A stretch of DNA of 64,000 nt from Aquimarina sp. Aq78 (GCF_900299525.1 NZ_OMKA01000024.1:124001-188000), one strand, 5' to 3'. Counted from the stretch's first letter, positions 48,005-57,028 are shown. Numbers and translations are program-made. Notes: generated from the letters alone by a model not told the origin.

Positions 48005-49213
48005 TTAGAAATATTTAGAAATAGAAATTCTAAAAAAACTATCTTCTCTAAAATTCGATAAGATCAATTCATTATCATCAATTTCATTAAAAATACGGGC
48101 TTCAATTGCTGCAGTCCAGCTATTACCAAAACGCCTTGAAGCTTCGAGACTAAAAATTGTAGTGCTAGATTCTAGATCAGCAATTCCTCCAATTAATATT
48201 GATGTATCCTGGGTGTCATTAAAAGCAATACGGCTTCCAAAGAATACATCATTTTGCAATGCATTTAGTGTCAATTCGTCTCGTTCATCATACAAATACT
48301 CACCCAAAAGACCTATATCAAGTCCGTTTCCATCGATATTAGAGAATGTGTATTCGAGACCAGCTACCATAGCAAAGAAATCCTGGGCATCTGCATTGCG
48401 ATAAATAGATTCTAGTTTCCATAAAAAAGCATCATGGGTAATTTGCAAATCCAGACCGGTTTGATGTATTACAGGATAAAAGGCATTGATATTTCCTGTG
48501 GCATTAAATACAAAAAGAGGCTCTCTACCGGTTCCGTAAAAATGAGAGATGCCAATATCAAGAATATCAAAATAGTGTTTCCAGCGAAAAGCAACATCTT
48601 GTCTCCATTCTTCTGCACTACTTTCATATCCCAGGTCATTTTTATCAATTACTACAGGGAACCGCAATCTTCCTTTTTTGCCAGAGAAGGTACGTTTACG
48701 ATGATAGGGGAGATAAAAGAAATCAAAAGTTCCAAATTTTTCAGTAATCCATGTAAACTGGGCCATAGGCTGACCTAATTTTTCTTCACCGTCAAAAGTC
48801 TCAACAGCATCGGTTTGATTAATGATATCCACCAGGTGATTACTTTCGGCTACGCCCCAATAGACCTTTTTAAGTCCGAGGTTAAATTCCCAGTTTTTTT
48901 TAGCTTTTTGATAGTATAGTTCACGTATATCCCAATGTGTTCGCTCATTATCAACGTCTAGTCTAAAAAAACCTTTAAAGTTAATACTTTCATATCCGGC
49001 ATTCCATTCGGCTTTATATTCTGGTCGTATTGCCAGAGAAGGAAAATGATCTTCCTGATCTTCAAAAAGAGCATTATCATAGAAATAGCGATATTCTCCT
49101 TCTAATTCTAACTCAAAATCATGATTTACCTTTTTAGGTTTTTCGTTTTGAGCATATATTGTATTACTCATGCATAATAGCAGAATCATACAATAGATAA
49201 ATTTAATCTTCAT
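48005..49213 (-). CDS. Probable outer-membrane beta-barrel protein of the RND operon
   Basis: A 402-residue protein with a signal peptide (cleaved after IYA). The rest is aromatic and amphipathic, with repeated strands such as AEWNAGYESINFKGFFRLDVDN, and it ends FRISISKYF with a terminal phenylalanine, a typical barrel end. No membrane helices inside. In proteobacteria DUF1302 barrel proteins stand beside RND and LolA-like genes, so a similar role is likely (inference). It is the last gene of the minus-strand operon and overlaps the previous gene by 11 bases. Confidence 0.65.
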   Translation of the reverse strand: MKIKFIYCMILLLCMSNTIYAQNEKPKKVNHDFELELEGEYRYFYDNALFEDQEDHFPSLAIRPEYKAEWNAGYESINFKGFFRLDVDNERTHWDIRELYYQKAKKNWEFNLGLKKVYWGVAESNHLVDIINQTDAVETFDGEEKLGQPMAQFTWITEKFGTFDFFYLPYHRKRTFSGKKGRLRFPVVIDKNDLGYESSAEEWRQDVAFRWKHYFDILDIGISHFYGTGREPLFVFNATGNINAFYPVIHQTGLDLQITHDAFLWKLESIYRNADAQDFFAMVAGLEYTFSNIDGNGLDIGLLGEYLYDERDELTLNALQNDVFFGSRIAFNDTQDTSILIGGIADLESSTTIFSLEASRRFGNSWTAAIEARIFNEIDDNELILSNFREDSFFRISISKYF

Positions 49214-49586
49214 GTATTAGTTTTTTTATTTCCTGATCTTTAACCAGACCAAGAACTGTGATCAATACTCCAATAAGGATGATAAAAAGTAAAGCAATAA
49301 AAAACGGGTTTTGATACACGTAATACAATCCAATTGAGCAAAGGCTAAAAAAGATTCGTATTACTATGGTCCATTTATATATTTTTTGAACCTGATACTT
49401 ATAAATAAGAATCATCAAAAACCCAAATCCTAAAAAAATCATTCCCAATAAATTTGCAAGTTCGGATGGGTATGTGGTATTACTTTGCATAAGGGAAAAC
49501 ACAAGGCCAGGTCGTGATAACAATAAAAATCCAGTAACCAAAAGAATTACTATAGGATATAACAAACTGAGCCTTGTGTATTTCAT
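49203..49586 (-). CDS. Small membrane protein of the RND operon
   Basis: A 127-residue protein with four membrane helices (about residues 8-24, 40-58, 68-88, 92-112). No domain was recognised. It lies between the LolA-like and the barrel genes, with a 10-base gap on one side and an 11-base overlap on the other, so it is co-translated with them. Confidence 0.6.
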   Translation of the reverse strand: MKYTRLSLLYPIVILLVTGFLLLSRPGLVFSLMQSNTTYPSELANLLGMIFLGFGFLMILIYKYQVQKIYKWTIVIRIFFSLCSIGLYYVYQNPFFIALLFIILIGVLITVLGLVKDQEIKKLIHED

Positions 49587-49596
49587 TTATTTAGAT

Positions 49597-50370
49597 TTAT
49601 CGCCCTGCCCGTTTAAGAGCAACTTGCGTAAAATCTTCATCGGCAAGTGCTGCCTCAAAATTATAGTCACTAAATTTTAATACGGTTTCTTTATTACTTT
49701 GGTGATTTACCATATGAAGGGTTAATGCTCTCCAGAATTTTCCTTTATATAATTTATAATCACTGTAATTAAGTGTTTTTAGCAGTGAATTTTTGCGATC
49801 GTAGAATTCAACCTTTTCTATTCGATATCTTTTATCTTTATTGTAAGTAACAATTCTTCTTGTGTAACCAGATTTTGGATCAACGGGATCTTGTTCTACC
49901 ATCAATAAATTTCCTTTTTCTTCCAGAAATTTATAACCGTATTTTTCTACTTCTTGCGAAGAAAGATCCTCGTATGCAAACTCACTACCTACAAAAGGGC
50001 CGGATTTATTATTAGAAGATATTCTTTTTACTCTTTTGATTGAAGGTAAGAAAAGCCATTGGTCATCTGCTCCAATTTTATGAGTAAAAGTTAATGTCGA
50101 GGTTCCTTTCACGTCTTTTGGACTATTAAAAACAATCAGTGATTTATCTCCGTCTGTTGTTTGTTCTAAAGTTCTGGTGATTAATAACCGTTCACTGGTT
50201 TGCCCATTTTTATTTTTCAGGGTCATTTTTAGATTTACAATAGAGCTATTAAAACCTTGATCTGCCTGATCTGCTGCTTTAGCAATTTGTAAACCTCGTT
50301 CTTCTGCATTTTGTGCTGTTATAGTTGCGATACTTAGTACTGCAAGTCCAGCTAAAATTAATGTTCTCAT
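49597..50370 (-). CDS. LolA-like outer-membrane lipoprotein-sorting protein
   Basis: A 257-residue periplasmic protein with a signal peptide ending TAQ. The segments MTLKNKNGQTSERLL, DQWLFLPSIKRVKRI and GSEFAYEDLSSQEVEKYGYKFL are typical of the LolA-like proteins encoded next to MMPL transporters. Such proteins carry hydrophobic cargo across the periplasm. It is 29 bases after the RND gene. Confidence 0.82.
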   Translation of the reverse strand: MRTLILAGLAVLSIATITAQNAEERGLQIAKAADQADQGFNSSIVNLKMTLKNKNGQTSERLLITRTLEQTTDGDKSLIVFNSPKDVKGTSTLTFTHKIGADDQWLFLPSIKRVKRISSNNKSGPFVGSEFAYEDLSSQEVEKYGYKFLEEKGNLLMVEQDPVDPKSGYTRRIVTYNKDKRYRIEKVEFYDRKNSLLKTLNYSDYKLYKGKFWRALTLHMVNHQSNKETVLKFSDYNFEAALADEDFTQVALKRAGR

Positions 50371-50399
50371 ATGAATAGATTCTTTGTTGTTTTTATTTA

Positions 50400-52787
50400 T
50401 TATTTATCAAGTTGCATTTGTGGTTCTAATTCTTTCACTGGTGTTTCTGATATAACCTTATCTTTTTTACTAATAAGAATTAGTAGTGAAGGAAGTAGTA
50501 TAAAGTCGATAATTAAGGCCGACAGGATGATGATAACTGTAATTCTTGCCATATAGCTATTTAAAGCGAATGATGAGGTGGATAGTACAGCAAATCCTGC
50601 CAGAAGTACAATTGTAGTAGTTACCAATGCTTTTCCAACGGTTTCAAAAGCATAGATAACAGCCTGTTTGGCGTCATAACCTAACTCTCTGCGAGCTCTT
50701 AAGAACTTACTCATAAAATGTACAGTATCATCTACTATTATTCCTAAAGTCATTCCGAAAACGATAACCATTCCTGTGTTAATCTGAGCTTTGTACATTG
50801 CCCAAAATCCAAATCCAATAAAAACCGGAGTGACATTGGGAATGATACTTAGAAGTCCAAGTTTAAAGTTTCTTAGAGCAAACATTAATACTAGAGAGAT
50901 CAATATTAGTGCTATTATGTTTCCTTTAAGCATGCTATCGGCTTGTCTAAAACCTAGTTTAGAAAACATTAGGGTAGGACTTACTCCAATAGTATGCATA
51001 GGTTTTGGGGTATTATCCTGTAACCATGTTTCGGCTCTTTTTGAAAAAGCAATCATCTCGGCACTAGAGATATTCTGTAATGTTATAGTAACCCTGCTTT
51101 CAGATTTATCTACATTAATTTGATTGTTGAGGTCTAACCCGAAGGGTAAAGAAAGTTCATACAACAGTAAATACTGTGCTGCTTCTTCACGATTATTAGG
51201 AACCTTATAATAAGATTCATTATCTCCATGCATTGACCGGTTTACTCTTCTGGCAACTTCACTAAATGCATTTACGTGAATCACTTCGGGTTGCTCATTA
51301 AGCCAATCTTCAAAATCATTTAATTTCTTTAGATACTCAGGATTATTGATTCCTCCGCTTTCTCCACTTCCAACAGAAAATTCAACATTATAAATTCCTG
51401 TTAAGTTTTTACTTATATAATCAGTATCACTTCTAAATTGTACTGTTTCATCAAAATAGTTAATGAACTCATCATTAAACCGATTTTTTGTAGCCATAAA
51501 TGTGAAGGCACCAATTACTACTAAAGAGATTATCGCGAGTTTTGTAGGTTGTTTTGCCACAAAAACCCCGAGATTAGTATACCAGCTTGATTTTTCTATA
51601 GGAGTATCTTTCTTTTCTTTGACCTTTACAGGTAGAACTGCCATAAGTGCTGGTAATGCTGTAGTAGAATAGAAAAAAGCCATTGTCATCCCAAAAGCAG
51701 TAATGTTTCCTAAATCCCAAAAAGGAGGTACATCTCCAAAATTCATAGTTAAAAAACCTATAACAGTGGTTAAACTAGTGATGAAAACCGGCATGAAATT
51801 AAGACGCATAGATTCGACAAGAGCATCCTTTTTTGTATAACCATCTTTACGCATTTTTTGAAGCATCGTAATCAGGATATGAATACTGTCTGCCACAGCT
51901 AATGTTAATATCATTGTTGGAAAAACAGAAGACGGCGGAGTAAGTTTAATCCCCATAATCCCAACAAAGCCAATTGCACTCATAATAGAGAATAGTACAA
52001 CAATTAGAGTAGCTAGAGTGCTAAAAAAGTTTCTGGTAAGAATTAGTGTGGTTAAGATTACAATAACCAACATGATCAGGGTTAACATCATATCTCTCAT
52101 TGAAGATTCGAAGAATGCTGTATTAAGAGGTACCAATCCCGATGAGTGTATCTGAAAATTCGGATACTTTTCTTGAAAATCAGAAATTGATTTTCTAACA
52201 AAAGCAGTCACTTCTGGTATCTCCTTGGCACTATCTTTTCCTGGCAGTCGTACAGTTACATTAATTGCAGTAACACTTCCTTTTTCATTAAGCAGACGAT
52301 TTACCAAAAGAGGTTCTTTTAGCGCTTTTTCTTTAATCGCTTTAATTTCTGAATCGGTTTTAGAAGCGGATTCATAAGATAGATCATCTACATATAGATC
52401 ATCACCTTGGGCACTTGTATGCTGAAAATTTGTTACCGCATCTACACGAGAAGAATAGGGAGTATTCCAGGCTTCAGCAGTAAGTTCTTCAATAGCAATT
52501 AAATTCTCTTTGGTAAATATATCACCATTAGAGGGGGAGAGCACTATAACAATATTGTCATCTTTAGTGTATTTATCCTGCAGGGCGTCAAAAGCTTCAA
52601 GTTCTGGGTTAGATTCACTGAAAAATACGTGATAATCACCATCAAATTCCATATTACCCTGCGAACCAAGCCCCATCGCAATGACTAATGTGGTAATTAA
52701 TACGGGCCATTTGAATTTGATTACAAATTCTGCCCATTTTTTTGCAAACGCATTAGTAGCGTTACTTGCTTTTTTTAGTGCATTCAT
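50400..52787 (-). CDS. MMPL/RND-family transporter
   Basis: A 795-residue pump with about twelve membrane helices in two halves, each with a large periplasmic loop. The first half starts KFKWPVLITTLVIAMGLG and keeps AVADSIHILITML; the second half has GMTLGIIVDDTVHFMSKFL with the paired aspartates that carry protons. The layout fits MMPL lipid exporters (hopanoid-type) more than AcrB, which is about 1040 residues. It leads a minus-strand operon controlled by a TetR gene. Confidence 0.92.
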   Translation of the reverse strand: MNALKKASNATNAFAKKWAEFVIKFKWPVLITTLVIAMGLGSQGNMEFDGDYHVFFSESNPELEAFDALQDKYTKDDNIVIVLSPSNGDIFTKENLIAIEELTAEAWNTPYSSRVDAVTNFQHTSAQGDDLYVDDLSYESASKTDSEIKAIKEKALKEPLLVNRLLNEKGSVTAINVTVRLPGKDSAKEIPEVTAFVRKSISDFQEKYPNFQIHSSGLVPLNTAFFESSMRDMMLTLIMLVIVILTTLILTRNFFSTLATLIVVLFSIMSAIGFVGIMGIKLTPPSSVFPTMILTLAVADSIHILITMLQKMRKDGYTKKDALVESMRLNFMPVFITSLTTVIGFLTMNFGDVPPFWDLGNITAFGMTMAFFYSTTALPALMAVLPVKVKEKKDTPIEKSSWYTNLGVFVAKQPTKLAIISLVVIGAFTFMATKNRFNDEFINYFDETVQFRSDTDYISKNLTGIYNVEFSVGSGESGGINNPEYLKKLNDFEDWLNEQPEVIHVNAFSEVARRVNRSMHGDNESYYKVPNNREEAAQYLLLYELSLPFGLDLNNQINVDKSESRVTITLQNISSAEMIAFSKRAETWLQDNTPKPMHTIGVSPTLMFSKLGFRQADSMLKGNIIALILISLVLMFALRNFKLGLLSIIPNVTPVFIGFGFWAMYKAQINTGMVIVFGMTLGIIVDDTVHFMSKFLRARRELGYDAKQAVIYAFETVGKALVTTTIVLLAGFAVLSTSSFALNSYMARITVIIILSALIIDFILLPSLLILISKKDKVISETPVKELEPQMQLDK

Positions 52788-52807
52788 ATAATTATTAGTT
52801 GTTAGTT

Positions 52808-52818
52808 GACCAGTCGAC
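52808..52818. promoter_or_regulatory. TetR-family operator site 1
   Basis: GACCAGTCGAC, 21 bases before the RND start on the minus strand. It shares a 13-base pattern with three other sites in this region. Confidence 0.75.
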
Positions 52819-52942
52819 TTGTAATGTAATACAAGTTGATATGATACAGATTATTATGAGTTTTTATGTTTAGACGATTTGGATATCGATATTAGGACAT
52901 GGTCTTTGATAAAAAATTTAAAAATATTGATATTTTATAATT

Positions 52943-52953
52943 GACCAGTCGAC
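52943..52953. promoter_or_regulatory. TetR-family operator site 2
   Basis: GACCAGTCGAC with TT before it and TATT after, in the 269-base gap between the RND and TetR genes. Confidence 0.75.
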
Positions 52954-53024
52954 TATTATTTGTTTTTGATTTACTAAATTATGGTTTTACATCATACTTT
53001 AAGATTATTTAAATGTTAATAATT

Positions 53025-53035
53025 GACCGGTCGTC
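53025..53035. promoter_or_regulatory. TetR-family operator site 3
   Basis: GACCGGTCGTC, holding the perfect 8-base palindrome GACCGGTC. It lies just past the TetR stop, in the same gap as sites 1 and 2. Confidence 0.7.
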
Positions 53036-53056
53036 TATATGTAATTCAAAAAAAAA

Positions 53057-53662
53057 TTACTTTAAGAACAACTGCCTGGTCATATTCATTACATTATCCA
53101 TTGGATAAGCACTTTGAGTTTCTTTCATACTTGTCATTGCTCCTTTACCGGCATCTTCAATAAATTCTACCATGTTTATTACATCAATCGAGGAATCTAT
53201 TTCTCCTTGTTTTTGAGCTTCTAAAGCAACTTTAATAATTTCTGCTTTTATTGTATCATGTTTTTCTAAGACAGCCTCTCGTATGTTTTCATTATGTTCG
53301 GCCATTTCATTACTTAGATTACAGGCCATACATCCATTCTTGCATTCTAATTCTTTTTTTACTACTTCAATTCTATATTCGTAAAAATTGATCAGACGCT
53401 GTTTTGCAGAAAATGATTTGTCACGTAAAATCACTAGAGCAGGAGTAACCTGCGTTGTAAAATACTTGTCCAAAGCCTTAATTACAAAATCTTCCTTACT
53501 GTCAAAATAAAAATAAAAAGAGCCTTTAGGAACATCAGCAGCCTTTACAATGTCATTTACACTAGTGCCATTATAACCTTTAGACCAAATGATTTCCATC
53601 CCTTTCTCTAGAAGGGAATCAGCTTTGATCTCATGTTTTACGGTTTTAGACATTATTTTCAT
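53057..53662 (-). CDS. TetR/AcrR-family repressor of the RND operon
   Basis: A 201-residue regulator. The N-terminal HTH has LLEKGMEIIWSKGYNGTSVNDIVKAADVPKGSFYFYFDSKED, the classic TetR pattern (about residues 18-60). The ligand domain has a cysteine cluster CKNGCMAC (about residue 108-115). An ATG at residue 4 is an alternative start. It is the upstream gene of the transporter operon. A site for its own repression lies across its promoter. Confidence 0.93.
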   Translation of the reverse strand: MKIMSKTVKHEIKADSLLEKGMEIIWSKGYNGTSVNDIVKAADVPKGSFYFYFDSKEDFVIKALDKYFTTQVTPALVILRDKSFSAKQRLINFYEYRIEVVKKELECKNGCMACNLSNEMAEHNENIREAVLEKHDTIKAEIIKVALEAQKQGEIDSSIDVINMVEFIEDAGKGAMTSMKETQSAYPMDNVMNMTRQLFLK

Positions 53663-53672
53663 TTTGGGACGA

Positions 53673-53703
53673 CAAAAATATGACCAGTCGTCTATTAAAG
53701 CAA
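53673..53703 (-). promoter_or_regulatory. Promoter of the TetR gene with overlapping operator
   Basis: On the minus strand TTG (53701-53703) and TATTTTTG (53673-53680) are 20 bases apart. The fourth operator-like site GACCAGTCGTC (53682-53692) sits in this spacer, so the repressor would block its own promoter. Confidence 0.75.
53682..53692. promoter_or_regulatory. TetR-family operator site 4
   Basis: GACCAGTCGTC between the -33 and -7 elements of the TetR promoter. Confidence 0.75.
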
Positions 53704-53768
53704 GTTTTTCACTGTTAAAGTTTTCCTTATTAGGATTAAATACTTGGTTGTGAGTATGTTAATTTGGT

Positions 53769-53827
53769 TGAGTGTTAAATGTACACTCAGAAATACTTTT
53801 ACCGTGTAATATGCAATTAATATTGCA
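53769..53827. repeat. Two short palindromes between the TetR and cupin genes
   Basis: TGAGTGT/ACACTCA (53769-53789) and TGCAAT/ATTGCA (53812-53827). No T tract follows either. They may be protein-binding sites. Confidence 0.4.
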
Positions 53828-53947
53828 CATTCGTACTGTTTGCTATTACAATTTATGAAATAGTATTGATATTTTTATCAAATCCTAATATACTCATCTC
53901 TAATAGAGGATAGAAGACAAATGAAAATATGACTAACCATTCTGTAA

Positions 53948-54463
53948 TTAGCGATCTCTAATAGGTAACATATTAGAAGTATCCACAGGAAAACTATCGT
54001 ATTTGTTGTAAAGTTTTAAATACTTTTCTGGGTCAATAGTGTCTTCGTTAAGAGTTTCATATAATCCTCTAAAAAAACCTTCTCTTTTCTGTGAAGGATT
54101 AAAAAGCAGGGTAAGTCGAACTTCTTCATCGGTATCGTTCTGGAACCCGTGTGGAGTAAATCGCGGAGCATAGGCTACTGTACCTGGCTCAATAAGATGT
54201 TTATCACCTTTGGTTCCTGTAAAAAGAGTAAGTGTTCCTTTGTTTACAATAAAAGTTTCATCCATAAACCTATGATAATGTAGCTTGGCGCCAATGGCCC
54301 TAGGTGCTAAAACTATTTGATAAACTCCTAGTTGATTATTAGATAATTCACTAGTTAGTTTAAAGGTGAAAGAAATGCCATTCATAGTGAATGTTTCTCC
54401 TTCATTAGGCAGGATTAATACTTCTTTATTTTCTAAAGTGTCATTAAAAAAATCTTCTTTCAT
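53948..54463 (-). CDS. Cupin-domain protein
   Basis: A 171-residue single-cupin protein. Metal-binding histidines and glutamate are in KLHYHRFMDETFIVNKG and the second motif PRFTPHGFQND. The family includes dioxygenases and isomerases; the substrate is unknown. It lies six bases after the azoreductase gene and is probably co-expressed with it from the ECF41-type promoter. Confidence 0.88.
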   Translation of the reverse strand: MKEDFFNDTLENKEVLILPNEGETFTMNGISFTFKLTSELSNNQLGVYQIVLAPRAIGAKLHYHRFMDETFIVNKGTLTLFTGTKGDKHLIEPGTVAYAPRFTPHGFQNDTDEEVRLTLLFNPSQKREGFFRGLYETLNEDTIDPEKYLKLYNKYDSFPVDTSNMLPIRDR

Positions 54464-54469
54464 TGTATT

Positions 54470-55084
54470 TTAGTTTTTAAAAATGGTTTCTATTTGTTTA
54501 TGGATGTTGATTATATTATTCTGTAGAATATTTGTTTCACTAGTTCCTTCGAGCGAAAAAGTATTTTTCACAACTATACCTATATGATGTAGTATTGCTT
54601 TTAGATAGGGTTCTTGAAAATCATAGGCCTCCATTGGAGTACCAGTATAAGTGCCTCCTTTTACCAGTGCGAGGTAAGCATTTTTATTTCTTAATAACCC
54701 GTAATAAGAACCATCTTCGCGTATGCCAAAAGTGTGATTTATTCTAACAACATGATCGATATATGCTTTTAGGTTAGAGGGAATATTCAAGTTGTATAAT
54801 GGACTGCTTATCAATATTTCATCAGCATCACTTAATTCTTTGATTAGTTCATCTGATAGAGCTGTAGATTGTAAGGTTTCCTCAGACATACATTCTTTTG
54901 GAGTATAAAACCCTTCAATTGTTGTATTGTGTATGTGCGGAATAACAGAAGTTACAAGATCTCTATAAATAACCTTGCCAGATGGATATAATACTTTCCA
55001 TTTTGCTTCCAGATAATCTGCCAATTTTCTCGAGTGAGATCCTTGTGTTCTAGAGCTTGTATCAATTCTTAATAATGTTTTCAT
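54470..55084 (-). CDS. azoR: FMN-dependent NADH-azoreductase family flavodoxin-fold oxidoreductase
   Basis: A 204-residue quinone/azo reductase. I chose the ATG at 55084 because an in-frame ATG at 55102 lies at the expected transcription start. Motifs: RIDTSSRTQGSHSRKLAD (FMN phosphate), ISSPLYNLNIPSNLKAYID (flavin and NADH), and VKGGTYTG. It is preceded by a putative ECF41 promoter and the ECF41 sigma gene, and followed six bases later by the cupin gene. Confidence 0.88.
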   Translation of the reverse strand: MKTLLRIDTSSRTQGSHSRKLADYLEAKWKVLYPSGKVIYRDLVTSVIPHIHNTTIEGFYTPKECMSEETLQSTALSDELIKELSDADEILISSPLYNLNIPSNLKAYIDHVVRINHTFGIREDGSYYGLLRNKNAYLALVKGGTYTGTPMEAYDFQEPYLKAILHHIGIVVKNTFSLEGTSETNILQNNIINIHKQIETIFKN

Positions 55085-55112
55085 AGTATATAAATTTGTC
55101 ATTTACCTGTAT

Positions 55113-55139
55113 GACAAATTGCAATATGAAAACGTGACG
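55113..55139 (-). promoter_or_regulatory. Putative ECF41 promoter of the azoreductase gene
   Basis: On the minus strand CGTCACG (55133-55139) is 16 bases from TGTC (55113-55116). It fills the 37 bases between the sigma gene stop and the azoreductase. It has the same spacing as the element upstream of the sigma gene. Confidence 0.7.
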
Positions 55140-55994
55140 TTAACTTATTCTTTTTGCAATATTTTTGAGTTTTTCAGGATCAACTATAGAGCTGATTTCA
55201 TATATTTTTTGATCTTGATTAATTGAGAAGACTTGACAAGATGATAATATATCATTATCAAAATACGCTATTGCAGGTTGGTGATTAATTTTAATATGTT
55301 TAATGCTTTGTTGGGATTGAAATTTATCAAAAACTTTAAAAATGAGCTCAATACAGTTCTGTTTTCCAATAGTCAGATTTCTAAGAACTTTAACTTTGTC
55401 ACCACCATCAGCTACCATTGTGATATCATTGGTAAAAAGTTGTTCTAACTTTCTCATATCCTTTTCCCGTATTGCAGTACTGTACTTGTTAAGATATTCT
55501 TCTGTTTTTTTATTTTTAAAGATCAGATTCGTTTGACTGGGGTTTTTTAATTTAATTTTGGCCCGACTCAATAATTTTCTGGAGCTCTCAGGAGTACTAG
55601 AAAGGACTTCAGCAATATCATTATGAGAATAATTAAAAGCTTCTTTCAGTACAAAAACAGCTCTTTCTTTTATAGTTAACTGATCTAATAAAATTAATAA
55701 TGAGTATGAAACAATATCTTTTAGGTATAAATCATTATCAGCAGTATCTGTAGCAATGGGTTCTGGAAGAGAAATTATTTCTGAAACAAATTTTTTCTGT
55801 CGATTTTTTTTATTGATCGAAGTATTAATAACCGATTTGATCAAGTATGCTTTAGGGTTGTCTATATTTTTGTTTTGAAGTGAAATAAAGGTGTTTAAAG
55901 TATCCTGAATAGCATCTTTTGCATCATCGGTAGATCCAAGAATATTATAGGCAAATGGAAATAAAAATTCCTGATATGTGTTGAAATCAAACAT
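55140..55994 (-). CDS. ECF41-type sigma factor with SnoaL-like C-terminal domain
   Basis: A 284-residue ECF sigma factor. Sigma region 2 (DDAKDAIQDTLNTFI) and region 4 (LDQLTIKERAVFVLKEAFNYSHNDIAEVL) are joined by a linker holding LPEP (residues 76-79). The C-terminal part (about 165-284) is a SnoaL-like fold with DGGDK (196-200) and VDPEKL near the end. These match the ECF41 marks WLPEP, DGGGK and NPDKL. ECF41 proteins lack an anti-sigma factor and use the tail for control. The azoreductase and cupin genes lie downstream. Confidence 0.9.
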   Translation of the reverse strand: MFDFNTYQEFLFPFAYNILGSTDDAKDAIQDTLNTFISLQNKNIDNPKAYLIKSVINTSINKKNRQKKFVSEIISLPEPIATDTADNDLYLKDIVSYSLLILLDQLTIKERAVFVLKEAFNYSHNDIAEVLSSTPESSRKLLSRAKIKLKNPSQTNLIFKNKKTEEYLNKYSTAIREKDMRKLEQLFTNDITMVADGGDKVKVLRNLTIGKQNCIELIFKVFDKFQSQQSIKHIKINHQPAIAYFDNDILSSCQVFSINQDQKIYEISSIVDPEKLKNIAKRIS

Positions 55995-56054
55995 TGGTTT
56001 TTTAATGTATGAATAAATATGTTTCTTTAGTATATAAATACAATTATTATATAT

Positions 56055-56081
56055 GACACATAAGCGACCAAAAATGTGACA
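56055..56081 (-). promoter_or_regulatory. Putative autoregulated promoter of the ECF41 gene
   Basis: On the minus strand TGTCACA (56075-56081) is 16 bases from TGTC (56055-56058), ending 61 bases before the sigma start. TGTCACA is the -35 motif reported for ECF41 promoters, whose -10 motif I recall as CGTC. Confidence 0.75.
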
Positions 56082-56167
56082 GAAAAGGGTAATACTTTTA
56101 TTTTTTGGTAAAATTTATATGCCATCAGTATTTGGTAGCTATGATGGTTTACAATTATTATAATACT

Positions 56168-56965
56168 ATGATTATTAAAAGCGAACTTGCTGATTTATCC
56201 TTACAACACTTGATAAAAGAGTATTATTACTTTTCAAAAAAAATGGATAAAACGGTAAAGTATGTACCTGTGATCGATGATTGTTGTTATGATTTTGTTT
56301 TCTTTAAAGAATGTAATAGCGTGTTAACGTATGGAGAGAAACAGTCTTTTTTTTATATTCCTTTTAAGGTATTTACTATTCATGATCTTTCTCCTCCTTA
56401 TACGTTAAAATTTGAAACATCACTTACTTTTTTTACAATTAAAGTACAACCATGGGCAAATGCACATTTTTTCTCTCACTTAGAGACTTCTGGGGTTATT
56501 GATTTAAGTTTGAAAAAGATGGGAATACTAGAAATACATGAACAACTTTTTAAAGATATATTGATAAGTGATAGGTGTATGATAGCAGATGATTTTATAA
56601 AAGAACAAAACCTTATCCTAAGCTCTTCTGCCCTTTTTGTAAAAGATATTTGTGAGTATATCTATAGTGTAAAAGGAATGACATCGGTAAATCTATTGAG
56701 TGAAAAGTATAAAAAAACCCGCCAATATCTAAATAGAATCTTTAAACAAGAAGTTCTTTATAGTCTGAAGAAGTTTATCATTACTGTACGGATTATGGAT
56801 TTGGTTAAATTTAGAATTAAGAACAAACATATCTCTATGACAGAATTATGTTATACATATGATTATTTTGATCAATCACATTTTAATCGAGATTTTAAGA
56901 AAGTATGTGGCGTAACACCAATGCAATTCTTTAATGACCTACCAGAATTTTTATTCCGTCATTAG
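56168..56965 (+). CDS. AraC-family transcriptional regulator
   Basis: About 265 residues from the ATG at 56168; in-frame starts at 56105 (TTG) and 56141/56144 (ATG) would add up to 21 residues and cannot be excluded. The C-terminal AraC HTH ends DYFDQSHFNRDFKKVCGVTPMQFF, a typical closing motif, with SVNLLSEKYKKTRQYLNRIFKQ as the first HTH. The N-terminal effector part is not recognised. It is divergent from the ECF41 gene, with a 173-base gap, and followed by the serine hydrolase gene. Confidence 0.87.
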   Translation: MIIKSELADLSLQHLIKEYYYFSKKMDKTVKYVPVIDDCCYDFVFFKECNSVLTYGEKQSFFYIPFKVFTIHDLSPPYTLKFETSLTFFTIKVQPWANAHFFSHLETSGVIDLSLKKMGILEIHEQLFKDILISDRCMIADDFIKEQNLILSSSALFVKDICEYIYSVKGMTSVNLLSEKYKKTRQYLNRIFKQEVLYSLKKFIITVRIMDLVKFRIKNKHISMTELCYTYDYFDQSHFNRDFKKVCGVTPMQFFNDLPEFLFRH

Positions 56966-57028
56966 ATGAGGTTCCATTTTTACAATTTTTAGTACGCTAA
57001 TTGTACTTGCTTTGCAATAAAAAAGAAA

